Part shown: positions 1 to 6,401 of the stretch, piece after piece | How the letters are laid out: every line of letters starts with the position of its first letter | Numbering within the stretch: the first letter of the stretch is position 1 | From: Gammaproteobacteria bacterium | GTDB lineage: Bacteria; Pseudomonadota; Gammaproteobacteria; Chromatiales; Chromatiaceae | Direction: 5' to 3' | Length of the DNA: 11,610 nt | NCBI GenBank assembly: GCA_024644505.1 | Contig: JAHEHQ010000046.1 | Location: 1 to 11,610, forward strand | The notes under the pieces: model-generated | What the model was told of the DNA's origin: nothing | The model's database searches: none | What the model saw: only the letters and a program-made list of their open reading frames with translations | Program-made: the position numbers and the translations under genes

Positions 1-1783
1 CCACCTGATTGCGGTTTTCGTCGAACATCGCCCGCACCCTGCCAAGCTCTTGACCGCTGACCAGCATGTCGCCCTGTTTCAGGGTACCTGACTGGACCAG
101 TACCGTGGCCACCGGCCCCCGACCCTTGTCCAGGGTGGACTCCACGATGATGCCCCGCGCAGGCCCCACCTCCACTGCCTCGAGTTCAAGCAGCTCGGCC
201 TGGAGCAGGATGGCGTCGAGCAGGTCGTCGATACCGTCGCCGGTCTTGGCCGACACCTTGACAAACATGGTGTCACCTCCCCAGTCCTCCGGCACGACCT
301 CCTGCTGGGAGAGTTCCTGCATAACCCGATCCGGGTTGGCCTCGGGTTTATCAATCTTGTTGACGGCAACGATGATCGGCACCTCCGCCGCCTTGGAGTG
401 TTGTATCGCCTCTATGGTCTGGGGCTTCACGCCGTCGTCGGCCGCCACCACCAGGATCACGATATCGGTCGCCTTGGCGCCACGGGCTCGCATGGCGGAA
501 AAGGCCGCATGGCCCGGTGTATCCAGGAAGGAGATCATCCCCTTGCCGGTTTCCACGTGATAGGCGCCGATGTGCTGGGTGATGCCGCCTGCCTCGCCCT
601 CCGCGACCCGGGTCCTTCGAACGTAATCCAGCAGCGATGTCTTGCCGTGATCCACGTGCCCCATGATGGTGACAACGGGGGCACGGGGTTTTTTCTCCCC
701 CTGCATCTCCTGTTCGAGGTTACTCATCACTTCGGACTCCACGTCAGCCTGCTTCTGCTCTACCGGCTTGTGTCCGAGTTCCTCGACCACCAGAAAAGCG
801 GTGTCCCGATCCAGAACCTGATTGATGGTGACCATCATCCCCATCTTCATCAGTTCCCTGATGACTTCCGCGGCCTTGATCGACATCTTCTGGGCCAGGT
901 CACCAACGGCAATTGTCTCCGGGATCTCGACCTCGTGCACCACCGGGGCGGTGGGTTTGACGAACCCGTGCTGCACTTCACCCTGCGGGGCCACGCTGCG
1001 CCGCCTCAGCGGCTGCTTGGGTTTGCGCCTGCCGCGCTTCCCGGCTGCCACATGCAGTTCCTTGCGCTCGCGGCCGGTCTTGGTCTTATCGTCCTCCTTG
1101 CGATGAACAGCCTTTCTTCCGGTCTTTTCCTCGGCAACCAATTGCGCCTGCTGGGCCGCCTGTTTCTGGAGAAACAGCTCCTGTTCCTGTTTGGCCGCTG
1201 CTTCCGCCTCCTGCTTCTTGCTCTCCTCTTCAGCGAGACGCTGCTTCTCTTCTTCCTCGCGCTTGCGCTCCTCCTCTTCCCGGGCAAGGCGTTGGGATTC
1301 GTCTTCCGCTTCCCGACGCGCCTTCTCCGCGGCGTGCCTTGCCTCGACTTCGGCTTCGATGTCCCGTTTTTGCTCTGCCTGTTCCTCCAGCGCCTGGCGC
1401 GCGGCCTCGGCCTCCTGCAGCTGCATGTCGTCTTCCACGAGCAGACTGCGTTTGACATAGGTGCGCTTGCGCCGCACCTCCACGCTCACCGTCTTGCCGG
1501 TCCGCAACGCCGCTCCCCGGGTCGGTGCCCGGGAGCTGGACCCGGGCTGGCGCAGCTCGCTGACCGTCTTGCGCTTCAGGGTGATCTTCTTCGGCCCCCC
1601 GTTGGGGTCGGCCCTCTTGCCATGCTTCTCACGCAGGTGAATCAGCAGCTGGCGCTTCTCCGCCTCGCTGATCACATCTTCCTCACCGGTCTTTGGCAGT
1701 CCCGCCTTGACCAGCTGCGCGAGCAGGAGATCGGACGGTATTCCCACGTCACCGGCAAATTGTTTTACTGTTACGTCACTCAT
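1..1783 (-). CDS. infB: Translation initiation factor IF-2, 5' part (partial at window edge)
   Basis: GTPase that brings initiator fMet-tRNA to the 30S subunit and promotes subunit joining. I translated it directly from the minus strand; it stays open to the left edge, giving about 594 residues of a protein usually near 900. The start MSDVTVKQFAGDVGIP matches the IF2 N-terminal domain (about residues 1-55). A long Glu/Lys/Arg/Gln/Ala-rich coiled linker follows, then a second IF2_N-like segment (around 285-345). The G domain has G1 GHVDHGKT at 375-382, then GGITQHIGAY, DTPGH, NKID and SAK. The C-terminal beta-barrel domains lie outside the window. The start ATG has GAGAGG about 10 bases upstream. 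It sits 46 bases downstream of nusA, as in the usual rimP-nusA-infB operon. The low-complexity linker leaves long open antisense frames that are not genes. Confidence 0.97.
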   Translation of the reverse strand, partial: MSDVTVKQFAGDVGIPSDLLLAQLVKAGLPKTGEEDVISEAEKRQLLIHLREKHGKRADPNGGPKKITLKRKTVSELRQPGSSSRAPTRGAALRTGKTVSVEVRRKRTYVKRSLLVEDDMQLQEAEAARQALEEQAEQKRDIEAEVEARHAAEKARREAEDESQRLAREEEERKREEEEKQRLAEEESKKQEAEAAAKQEQELFLQKQAAQQAQLVAEEKTGRKAVHRKEDDKTKTGRERKELHVAAGKRGRRKPKQPLRRRSVAPQGEVQHGFVKPTAPVVHEVEIPETIAVGDLAQKMSIKAAEVIRELMKMGMMVTINQVLDRDTAFLVVEELGHKPVEQKQADVESEVMSNLEQEMQGEKKPRAPVVTIMGHVDHGKTSLLDYVRRTRVAEGEAGGITQHIGAYHVETGKGMISFLDTPGHAAFSAMRARGAKATDIVILVVAADDGVKPQTIEAIQHSKAAEVPIIVAVNKIDKPEANPDRVMQELSQQEVVPEDWGGDTMFVKVSAKTGDGIDDLLDAILLQAELLELEAVEVGPARGIIVESTLDKGRGPVATVLVQSGTLKQGDMLVSGQELGRVRAMFDENRNQV

Positions 1784-1829
1784 TCTGTTGGGACCTCTCG
1801 AATCACCCTGGGGCCTATATAGAAACGTC

Positions 1830-3335
1830 CTAGCCCTGCTGCTCGTCCGCAAACCACGGGGCGCGCGCTGTCATGATCAGCTGCCCTGCCCGTTCCTCAT
1901 CCATATCCTCGAGTTCCATGAGTTCGTCCACGGCCAGCTCCGCCAGATCCTCCATGGTAATCACGCCGCGACTGGCGAGCTGCCGGGCGATGTTTTCATC
2001 CATACCCTCCATGGTGAGCAGGTCATCGGCGGGTTTTGCATCCGAAAGTGCCTCCTCATTGGCGATGGCCTGGGTCAGCAGCACCTCCTTGGCCCTGCTT
2101 CGCAGATCATCCACGATCTCAGCGTCGAACTCTTCGATATCCAGCATTTCGCTGATCGGAACGTAGGCAACCTCATCCAGGGACGAGAATCCCTCCTGTA
2201 CCAGAATGCTCGCCACTTCCTCATCCACGTCCAGTTGGGTCATGAAGTTTTCCACCAGGCTGTGGGTTTCGGCCTCGCTCTGAGCCGATGCCTCCTCCTC
2301 GTTCATGACGTTGAGTTCCCAACCGGTCAACTCACTGGCCAGACGCACGTTCTGGCCGCCGCGGCCAATGGCCTGTGACAGGTTCTCCTCGGTCACCGCG
2401 ACGGTCATGCTTTCGCTCTCCTCGTCCACGATGATAGAAACAACATCGGCGGGAGACATGGCGTTGATTACGAACTGGGCTGGCGTATTGTTCCAGAGGA
2501 TGATGTCCACCCTCTCGCCGTTGAGCTCGTTGGATACGGCCTGAACGCGTGAACCGCGCATGCCCACGCATGCACCCACCGGATCGATCCGCTGATCATT
2601 GCTGCGAACCGCAATCTTGGCCCTAAGCCCCGGGTCGCGCGCCGCGCCGACGATTTCGATCAGCCCCTCGCTTACCTCCGGCACCTCCAGCTTGAACAAT
2701 TCAATCAAAAGCTCAGGCCGGGTCCGGCTGACAAAAAGCTGGGGACCCCGGGGCTCAGGGCGAACGTCATAGAGCAACCCGCGTATCCGGTCACCGTTGC
2801 GCACCGATTCCCGGTTTATCATCTCTTCCCGCAATATGATGGCCTCGGCATTTCCTCCCAGATCGAGAATCACGTTGCCGCGCTCGACCCGCTTCACCAC
2901 ACCGGTCACCAATTCGCCCTTGCGCTCCGTATAGGCCTCCACGACCTTGGCGCGTTCGGCCTGCCTGACCTTCTGAACAATCACCTGTTTGGCGGTCTGG
3001 GCGGCTATCCGGCCGAAGGCAATGGACTCCATGGGTTCTTCTATGAAATCCCCGGTATTCAGGGAAGCATCCTGATTCCGGGCATCCTCCAGCATGATTT
3101 GCCTTTCAGGCTGGAAGCCCTCTTCCTCGTCCGGCTCCTCGATGACCTCCCAGCGTCGGAAACTGACGTAATTGCCGGTCTCCCGGTCAATCGACACCCT
3201 GACATCGATCTCGCCCCCGTGTTTCTTGCGGGTCGCCGACGCCAGGGCCGCTTCTATGGCTTCGAATATAGTGTCTTTGTCGACGTCCTTCTCGTTGGAT
3301 ACGACATCTACGACCAGCAGTATCTCTTTAGTCAT
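1830..3335 (-). CDS. nusA: Transcription termination/antitermination factor NusA
   Basis: RNA-polymerase-binding factor that modulates pausing, intrinsic termination and antitermination. It has 501 residues, close to the E. coli length (495). Domains in order: polymerase-binding N-terminal domain starting MTKEILLVVDVVSNEKDV (about 1-130), S1 domain (about 138-200, GELVTGVVKRVERGNVILDL), KH1 with VGACVGMRGSR (253-263), KH2 with AIGRGGQN (322-329), and two C-terminal acidic helix-hairpin-helix repeats (about 358-422 and 434-495). These C-terminal repeats are typical of Beta/Gammaproteobacteria and absent from Bacillus NusA. It starts 15 bases after the rimP stop, with AAAAGG just upstream of the ATG. 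No promoter of its own is evident, so it is probably transcribed with rimP and infB and exposed to the two terminators upstream of rimP. Confidence 0.98.
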   Translation of the reverse strand: MTKEILLVVDVVSNEKDVDKDTIFEAIEAALASATRKKHGGEIDVRVSIDRETGNYVSFRRWEVIEEPDEEEGFQPERQIMLEDARNQDASLNTGDFIEEPMESIAFGRIAAQTAKQVIVQKVRQAERAKVVEAYTERKGELVTGVVKRVERGNVILDLGGNAEAIILREEMINRESVRNGDRIRGLLYDVRPEPRGPQLFVSRTRPELLIELFKLEVPEVSEGLIEIVGAARDPGLRAKIAVRSNDQRIDPVGACVGMRGSRVQAVSNELNGERVDIILWNNTPAQFVINAMSPADVVSIIVDEESESMTVAVTEENLSQAIGRGGQNVRLASELTGWELNVMNEEEASAQSEAETHSLVENFMTQLDVDEEVASILVQEGFSSLDEVAYVPISEMLDIEEFDAEIVDDLRSRAKEVLLTQAIANEEALSDAKPADDLLTMEGMDENIARQLASRGVITMEDLAELAVDELMELEDMDEERAGQLIMTARAPWFADEQQG

Positions 3336-3350
3336 CGCCTTTTAACCCAA

Positions 3351-3809
3351 TCAGAATTCCGGTATCAACCGTGCTTTCTCTATCCCGCCCAACGGCAATC
3401 TAAACAGCCCGTCTTCCCCTTCCACCAGCACAGCGTCGTCGTCGACACCCTTCAGAATGCCCTCGAAACGACGCCTGCCGTCCAGCTTGATTCGCAGCTT
3501 TACCGTGACACGGCTGCCTGCAAACCTTTCATAGTGCTCCCTCGTAAACAGGGGCCTGTCAAGGCCGGGGGAGGAGATCTCCAGGTCATACTCCCCCCGG
3601 ATGGGATCCTCCACATCGAGAACACCACTGAGCTGATGACTTACGTCCGCGCAGTCATCAACGGTGATTCCGTCAACGCTGTCGATGTAAACCCTCAACA
3701 ACGCGCCTGAACCGCCGCGGCCCTGATACTCGACCCCCACCAATTCGTATCCCATGCCCGTCACCGTCCTGCCGATGAGATTCGTTAGGTTCTCCGGTGC
3801 CTGTACCAT
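3351..3809 (-). CDS. rimP: Ribosome maturation factor RimP (152 aa)
   Basis: Cytoplasmic factor for maturation of the 30S ribosomal subunit. The protein carries the family signature: GMGYELVGVEYQ near the N-terminus, LRVYIDSVDGITVDDCADVS, then LDVEDPI and the very characteristic SSPGLDRPLF, ending with the Sm-like C-terminal half (LIPEF). I chose the ATG at 3809 (MVQAPENLTNLIG) because it aligns with the E. coli N-terminus. The open frame extends 18 codons further, but that part translates the terminator hairpin and lacks homology. The only purine-rich stretch (AGGA) lies one base before the ATG, so the ribosome binding site looks poor. It is the first gene of rimP-nusA-infB. Confidence 0.95.
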   Translation of the reverse strand: MVQAPENLTNLIGRTVTGMGYELVGVEYQGRGGSGALLRVYIDSVDGITVDDCADVSHQLSGVLDVEDPIRGEYDLEISSPGLDRPLFTREHYERFAGSRVTVKLRIKLDGRRRFEGILKGVDDDAVLVEGEDGLFRLPLGGIEKARLIPEF

Positions 3810-3835
3810 GTCCTGCGGGCCTGTAAACCACAAAC

Positions 3836-3856
3836 AAAAAATGGGCCAAAGGCCCA
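3836..3856 (-). terminator. Intrinsic terminator directly upstream of rimP
   Basis: On the minus strand a 6-bp inverted repeat TGGGCC-TTT-GGCCCA is followed at once by six T residues (3841-3836). It lies only 26 bases before the rimP ATG and some 70 bases beyond a first terminator. Attenuating terminators in front of rimP-nusA-infB are known in enterobacteria, so this is more likely a regulated terminator for the operon than just the end of an upstream transcript. Confidence 0.8.
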
Positions 3857-3868
3857 CTTCCATTCAAC

Positions 3869-3887
3869 ACCCGGCTGAACGTCGGGT
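3869..3887 (-). other. Hairpin between the two terminators
   Basis: An ACCCG/CGGGT inverted repeat (3869-3873 with 3883-3887) encloses a 9-base loop. It lies between the two intrinsic terminators of the rimP leader and has no T tract, so it is not a terminator by itself. It could be part of the leader fold that decides whether the rimP-proximal terminator forms. This rests on sequence complementarity only. Confidence 0.4.
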
Positions 3888-3922
3888 ATCTGTTAACGGC
3901 ACGGGCCTCGCGGACCGCCCAT

Positions 3923-3943
3923 AAAAAAACCCCGTTGTCGGGG
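3923..3943 (-). terminator. Intrinsic terminator ending the intergenic leader/small RNA
   Basis: On the minus strand the stem CCCCG/CGGGG with loop ACAA is followed by seven T residues (3929-3923), a compact rho-independent terminator. It lies about 140-160 bases downstream of a candidate promoter and no protein gene ends just before it. It therefore ends either a short RNA or an attenuated rimP leader. Confidence 0.85.
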
Positions 3944-4082
3944 CTTGCCTCCAATGATCTCCGGGGTTCTCACCCCATCGCCTATCTCCGCCCGGACCGC
4001 CGCTGCGCCCACCGGGTGCAGCCCGGCCTTCAGAGGACTGCCCGCATCTACAAACGCGGCACCACCACCCTCTCAAACCGGT
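3923..4082 (-). ncRNA. Candidate structured small RNA or rimP-operon leader RNA (~160 nt)
   Basis: The interval between a candidate promoter (-10 at 4088-4093) and an intrinsic terminator has no credible protein but has dense potential structure on the minus strand. (a) An outer stem AGAGG/CCTCT (4069-4073 with 4032-4036) encloses an inner stem TGCCGC/GCGGGCA (4056-4061 with 4039-4045, one bulged G). (b) GCTGC/GCAGC (4018-4022 with 4002-4006) has an inner CCC/GGG stem. (c) GGGGT/ACCCC is capped by a GAGA tetraloop (3963-3976). The terminator hairpin follows. I recognise no Rfam-type consensus: there is no tRNA T-arm, and no SRP, tmRNA or RNase P core. It could be a stand-alone sRNA or the 5' part of an attenuated rimP-nusA-infB leader. 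The fold was judged by eye; no energies were computed. Confidence 0.45.
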
Positions 4083-4087
4083 CACGA

Positions 4088-4116
4088 ATAATAGCGCATC
4101 GATAGGGCAGATGCAA
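4088..4116 (-). promoter_or_regulatory. Candidate sigma70-type promoter for the intergenic RNA / rimP operon
   Basis: On the minus strand TATTAT (4093-4088, five of six to the -10 consensus) is preceded by exactly 17 bases and then TTGCAT (4116-4111, sharing TTG with the -35 consensus). Transcription would begin near 4082. It lies about 40-70 bases after the tusA stop and is the best promoter candidate between tusA and rimP. I saw no convincing promoter between the two terminators, so rimP-nusA-infB may depend on read-through from here. Confidence 0.5.
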
Positions 4117-4157
4117 TTGCCGCTGACGGGGTAAAAAACCCGAAAAAACGCCTTTTC

Positions 4158-4406
4158 CTACAATTTTCTGATCTGATATATCCAACTTGCTCCAGTTTCC
4201 TGGAATGACTCCAGTTTCACACCGGGCGAGTTGCACAGCACCCCGAATTCACGTACGGAATCCGGATTGGTAATGATCACCTTCAACAGTTCTCCACTGC
4301 CAAGCCTTGCCAGCGCCGCCTTGGTCTTTAGTATGGGCAACGGGCAGGTCAGCCCGGACAGGTCAATTTCCTGGGAGGGTTTGGTGGTCTCGGCCGCCTG
4401 GTTCAT
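4158..4406 (-). CDS. TusA-family sulfurtransferase / sulfur-carrier protein (82 aa)
   Basis: Small cytoplasmic sulfur carrier of the TusA/SirA/YeeD family, which holds a persulfide on a conserved Cys. The family signature LxCPxP is present as LTCPLPILKTKAAL, with the reactive Cys at residue 21, followed by the typical beta/alpha pattern (ELLKVIITNPDSVREF) over family-normal length. Two starts are possible. The ATG at 4406 (MNQAAETTKPSQ) is preferred because GGAG lies 8 bases before it; the ATG at 4433 (MRLNSGDAP) has no ribosome binding site and is too close to a TATAAT box. It is the last gene after the formate dehydrogenase and DsrMK-like genes. Possible partners are the adjacent DsrK/HdrD-like protein (persulfide or disulfide chemistry) or molybdenum-cofactor sulfuration for FdhA. 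The family is clear; the role here is inferred, so I give no exact symbol. Confidence 0.92.
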   Translation of the reverse strand: MNQAAETTKPSQEIDLSGLTCPLPILKTKAALARLGSGELLKVIITNPDSVREFGVLCNSPGVKLESFQETGASWIYQIRKL

Positions 4407-4443
4407 CGGTGCATCTCCGGAATTGAGTCTCATTTATATCCGG

Positions 4444-4449
4444 ATTATA
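4444..4449 (-). promoter_or_regulatory. Possible internal promoter (-10 box) upstream of tusA-like gene
   Basis: A perfect TATAAT on the minus strand lies between the stop of the DsrK-like gene and the tusA-like start. The -35 position, 17 bases upstream, is a poor match. If used, the transcript would start within about 10 bases of the upstream ATG (4433), leaving it almost leaderless; this supports translation from 4406. A single hexamer is weak evidence. Confidence 0.3.
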
Positions 4450-4472
4450 CAGGGAACTCGCTGGATTTGGGC

Positions 4473-5744
4473 TCACCCGGGGGACGGCTCCAGATGCTCG
4501 GCAAGCATATCGGTCAGACTTTTCATTTTCACCTCGGTGTCCATCTCGTAGTGCTCCAGTCCTTCCTCCAGAATAATGCGACAGTTGGCACACATGGTTA
4601 CCATGGTGTCGACACCCAGTTCTTCGATCTGACGTTTTTTGCGCTGAAAAACCTTGAGCCTGAGCGGCTCCGCCCTGTCATTGGCGCTCACGCCGCCGCC
4701 GCCGCCGCAACACCAGTTCATGTCGCCGTGGTCTTTCATCTCGACGAACCGGCTGGCTACCTCGTTCAGCAGGTTTCTGGGCTGGTCTATGACGCCTCCC
4801 CTTCGCACAATCTGACACGGATCGTGAAGCGTAAGCGGCGTATCGGTCTTATCCTTCAGCTTCAGTCGTCCTGAGCTCCTCAGCTGATCCAGCAATTCGA
4901 GTATATGCACCACTTCAAATCCGTATTGACGCCCGATCAGGTTCGGGCCCTCCCAGCGGATAGCCATGTAAGCGTGGCCGCACTCCGGGCTGATGACGTA
5001 CTTGACGCCCAACTTTTCGGCTGCATTGACCACACGACCAACAAGTTCCGCGGCGGCTTCCCGGTTACCGATCTGAATACCGCTGTTGGTTGCCTCGAAG
5101 GCCTCGCTGCTGATGGTCCAGCTCACACCGGCAGCATCAAATATTCTTGAAAGGCTCTCGATATACTCAGGGAAATTGACGATCTCCATGGAGGAAAACA
5201 GTGCCATGTAATCGACCCCCTTGAGGTCGATGGGCACTGGCCGCCCAACGGATTTTTCCACGTGGACAAGCACAGCCCGCAGCGTCTTGAGGGTGACACC
5301 CATGGGACTTCCGATAGTCAGAGCCCTGTGGGTTGCGGCTTTCATCCCCTCCGGCGCATAACCTGCTTTGGAAAACCCCTCCCGTTCACGGCGAATCATG
5401 TAGACGATGTCGTTCCCCACCGGGCAGACCATGGAACAGCGCCCACACATGGTACAGCTGTCGTACACCAGCTCCTCCCAGTCGGCGAAATCCTGCCTGG
5501 TGACTTCTTTCGACAGCCCAAGCCTCTTCGCAACCTTACCCCGCAGTGTGTGCCGTTGAAACCACAACCGCCTCATCGGCTCCAGTTTGTAGATTGGGGT
5601 GTACTTGGGGTCTCCCGTTTCGGTGTAAAAGAGGCAGGCCTCGGCACACAGACCGCAGTGGACACAGGAGGAAAAATAGGAAGAAACCCTCGCATCGATC
5701 TGGCCGTTGAGTACTTCCAGTCCCTGGTCGAAATCTTCGTTCAT
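4473..5744 (-). CDS. DsrK/HdrD-like iron-sulfur protein with CCG domain (423 aa)
   Basis: Cytoplasmic iron-sulfur protein of the HdrD/DsrK/GlpC superfamily. Two ferredoxin-type CxxCxxCxxxC motifs bind [4Fe-4S] clusters: C27/C30/C33/C37 (CVHCGLCAEAC) and C97/C100/C103/C107 (CTMCGRCSMVC). The C-terminal half has one CCG motif, C310-x34-C345C346-x38-C385-x2-C388, with CCGGGGG at the double Cys. In heterodisulfide reductases this motif binds the special cluster that splits disulfides. An earlier Cys (C255, ECGH) may be the remnant of a first CCG half. One complete CCG motif resembles DsrK more than HdrD. I chose the ATG at 5744 because GGGAG lies 6 bases before it; the ATG at 5750 touches that site. 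It starts 15 bases after the NarI/DsrM-like gene, its likely membrane partner. The natural substrate (disulfide, persulfide or other) cannot be read from the sequence. Confidence 0.85.
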   Translation of the reverse strand: MNEDFDQGLEVLNGQIDARVSSYFSSCVHCGLCAEACLFYTETGDPKYTPIYKLEPMRRLWFQRHTLRGKVAKRLGLSKEVTRQDFADWEELVYDSCTMCGRCSMVCPVGNDIVYMIRREREGFSKAGYAPEGMKAATHRALTIGSPMGVTLKTLRAVLVHVEKSVGRPVPIDLKGVDYMALFSSMEIVNFPEYIESLSRIFDAAGVSWTISSEAFEATNSGIQIGNREAAAELVGRVVNAAEKLGVKYVISPECGHAYMAIRWEGPNLIGRQYGFEVVHILELLDQLRSSGRLKLKDKTDTPLTLHDPCQIVRRGGVIDQPRNLLNEVASRFVEMKDHGDMNWCCGGGGGVSANDRAEPLRLKVFQRKKRQIEELGVDTMVTMCANCRIILEEGLEHYEMDTEVKMKSLTDMLAEHLEPSPG

Positions 5745-5759
5745 GGACATCTCCCGGCT

Positions 5760-6401
5760 TCAGGCGTTCACGCCCTTGCGTGCCATATTCGCCCCGGTAT
5801 AGCTTCGACTTATGACAAAGGTAAAAGCGTGCATCAGGTTGCTGAACGGAAAATAAACCAGCAGCAGTTCCGCCGAGAACAGATGTACCAGCCGCAGCAC
5901 CTCGAAGGAACGGGCAAGCGCCAGACACCCGGTCAACATCACCACGAATACCAGAACCGACCCGATGTATTCGTCGGCGGACGAAAGCAGTCTGGTCACC
6001 GGATGCATGAGTCGGTAGAGCAGAAGCAGAAGCAGGCCGGCAAAGGCAACCTCGGATGCAACGATAAAGGCCCAATGGGGCAAAGGGGTCCAGCCGAAAC
6101 CGGTGACCCGTTCCTCGAGAAAGTCCACGTGAGGTGCAGCGAAAAAAAGCAGTGCGAACAGACCAAGGTGAAACATGTAACCGGCTATCAACTGCAGCTT
6201 ACCGGTTTTCACCAGGCTCCTGCGGGGCAGAAAGCGACTGAACAGGGCTCGTACCGCGCCGGCAGAGCCGCCGGCCCTGGGCGGAGCAAGATCCCTGGCC
6301 ACACCGGCGCGGAGTATTTCGAAGACACGCCATAGCACACCCAGGAGAAAAACGGCGGCGGAGAAATACCAGAGAGGGCCATCTATCAGGTCACCGATCA
6401 T
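5760..6401 (-). CDS. NarI/DsrM-like membrane cytochrome b subunit (213 aa)
   Basis: Integral membrane protein resembling the gamma subunit of respiratory nitrate reductase and DsrM/HdrE. There are about five hydrophobic segments (roughly 10-30, 72-90, 109-130, 145-165 and 170-192). Histidines in or next to them (H78, H109, H133, H173, H191) are candidates for haem b ligands. A basic, Gly/Pro-rich cytoplasmic loop (about 31-68) follows the first helix. No nitrate reductase alpha or beta gene is nearby; the next gene encodes a DsrK/HdrD-like protein, so the pair probably forms a two-subunit quinone-linked DsrMK/HdrDE-type module. The ATG overlaps the fdhC stop as ATGA, with GAGGAGAG upstream, which implies translational coupling to the formate dehydrogenase genes. 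Haem ligands are inferred, not proved. Confidence 0.8.
   Translation of the reverse strand: MIGDLIDGPLWYFSAAVFLLGVLWRVFEILRAGVARDLAPPRAGGSAGAVRALFSRFLPRRSLVKTGKLQLIAGYMFHLGLFALLFFAAPHVDFLEERVTGFGWTPLPHWAFIVASEVAFAGLLLLLLYRLMHPVTRLLSSADEYIGSVLVFVVMLTGCLALARSFEVLRLVHLFSAELLLVYFPFSNLMHAFTFVISRSYTGANMARKGVNA

Noticed and set aside
398..1822. Long plus-strand open frame (474 codons) opposite infB
   Set aside because: It is antisense to the well-supported IF-2 reading frame. The Glu/Lys/Ala-rich linker of infB gives few stop codons on the other strand, and the translated Leu/Phe-rich sequence has no recognisable family.
4028..4048. Local similarity to the 5' arm of E. coli 6S RNA (GCGGGC-AGTCC-CTGA pattern)
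   Set aside because: The candidate RNA shows local nested hairpins instead of a single long rod with a central bubble, lacks the matching 3' arm, and is in a different gene context from ssrS.
3864..4085. 73-codon minus-strand open frame in the rimP-tusA gap
   Set aside because: It runs across the hairpins and the first terminator, is rich in Gly/Arg from GC content, has no ribosome binding site and resembles no protein I know.
3810..4157. tRNA gene upstream of rimP, as in E. coli (metY)
   Set aside because: I looked on both strands for a T-arm GGTTCGA-type motif with flanking acceptor stems and found none.
4121..4157. Possible terminator just after the tusA-like gene
   Set aside because: There are T runs and a GGGT/ACCC inverted repeat on the minus strand, but the T runs come before or inside the hairpin and no T tract follows it, so it does not fit an intrinsic terminator.
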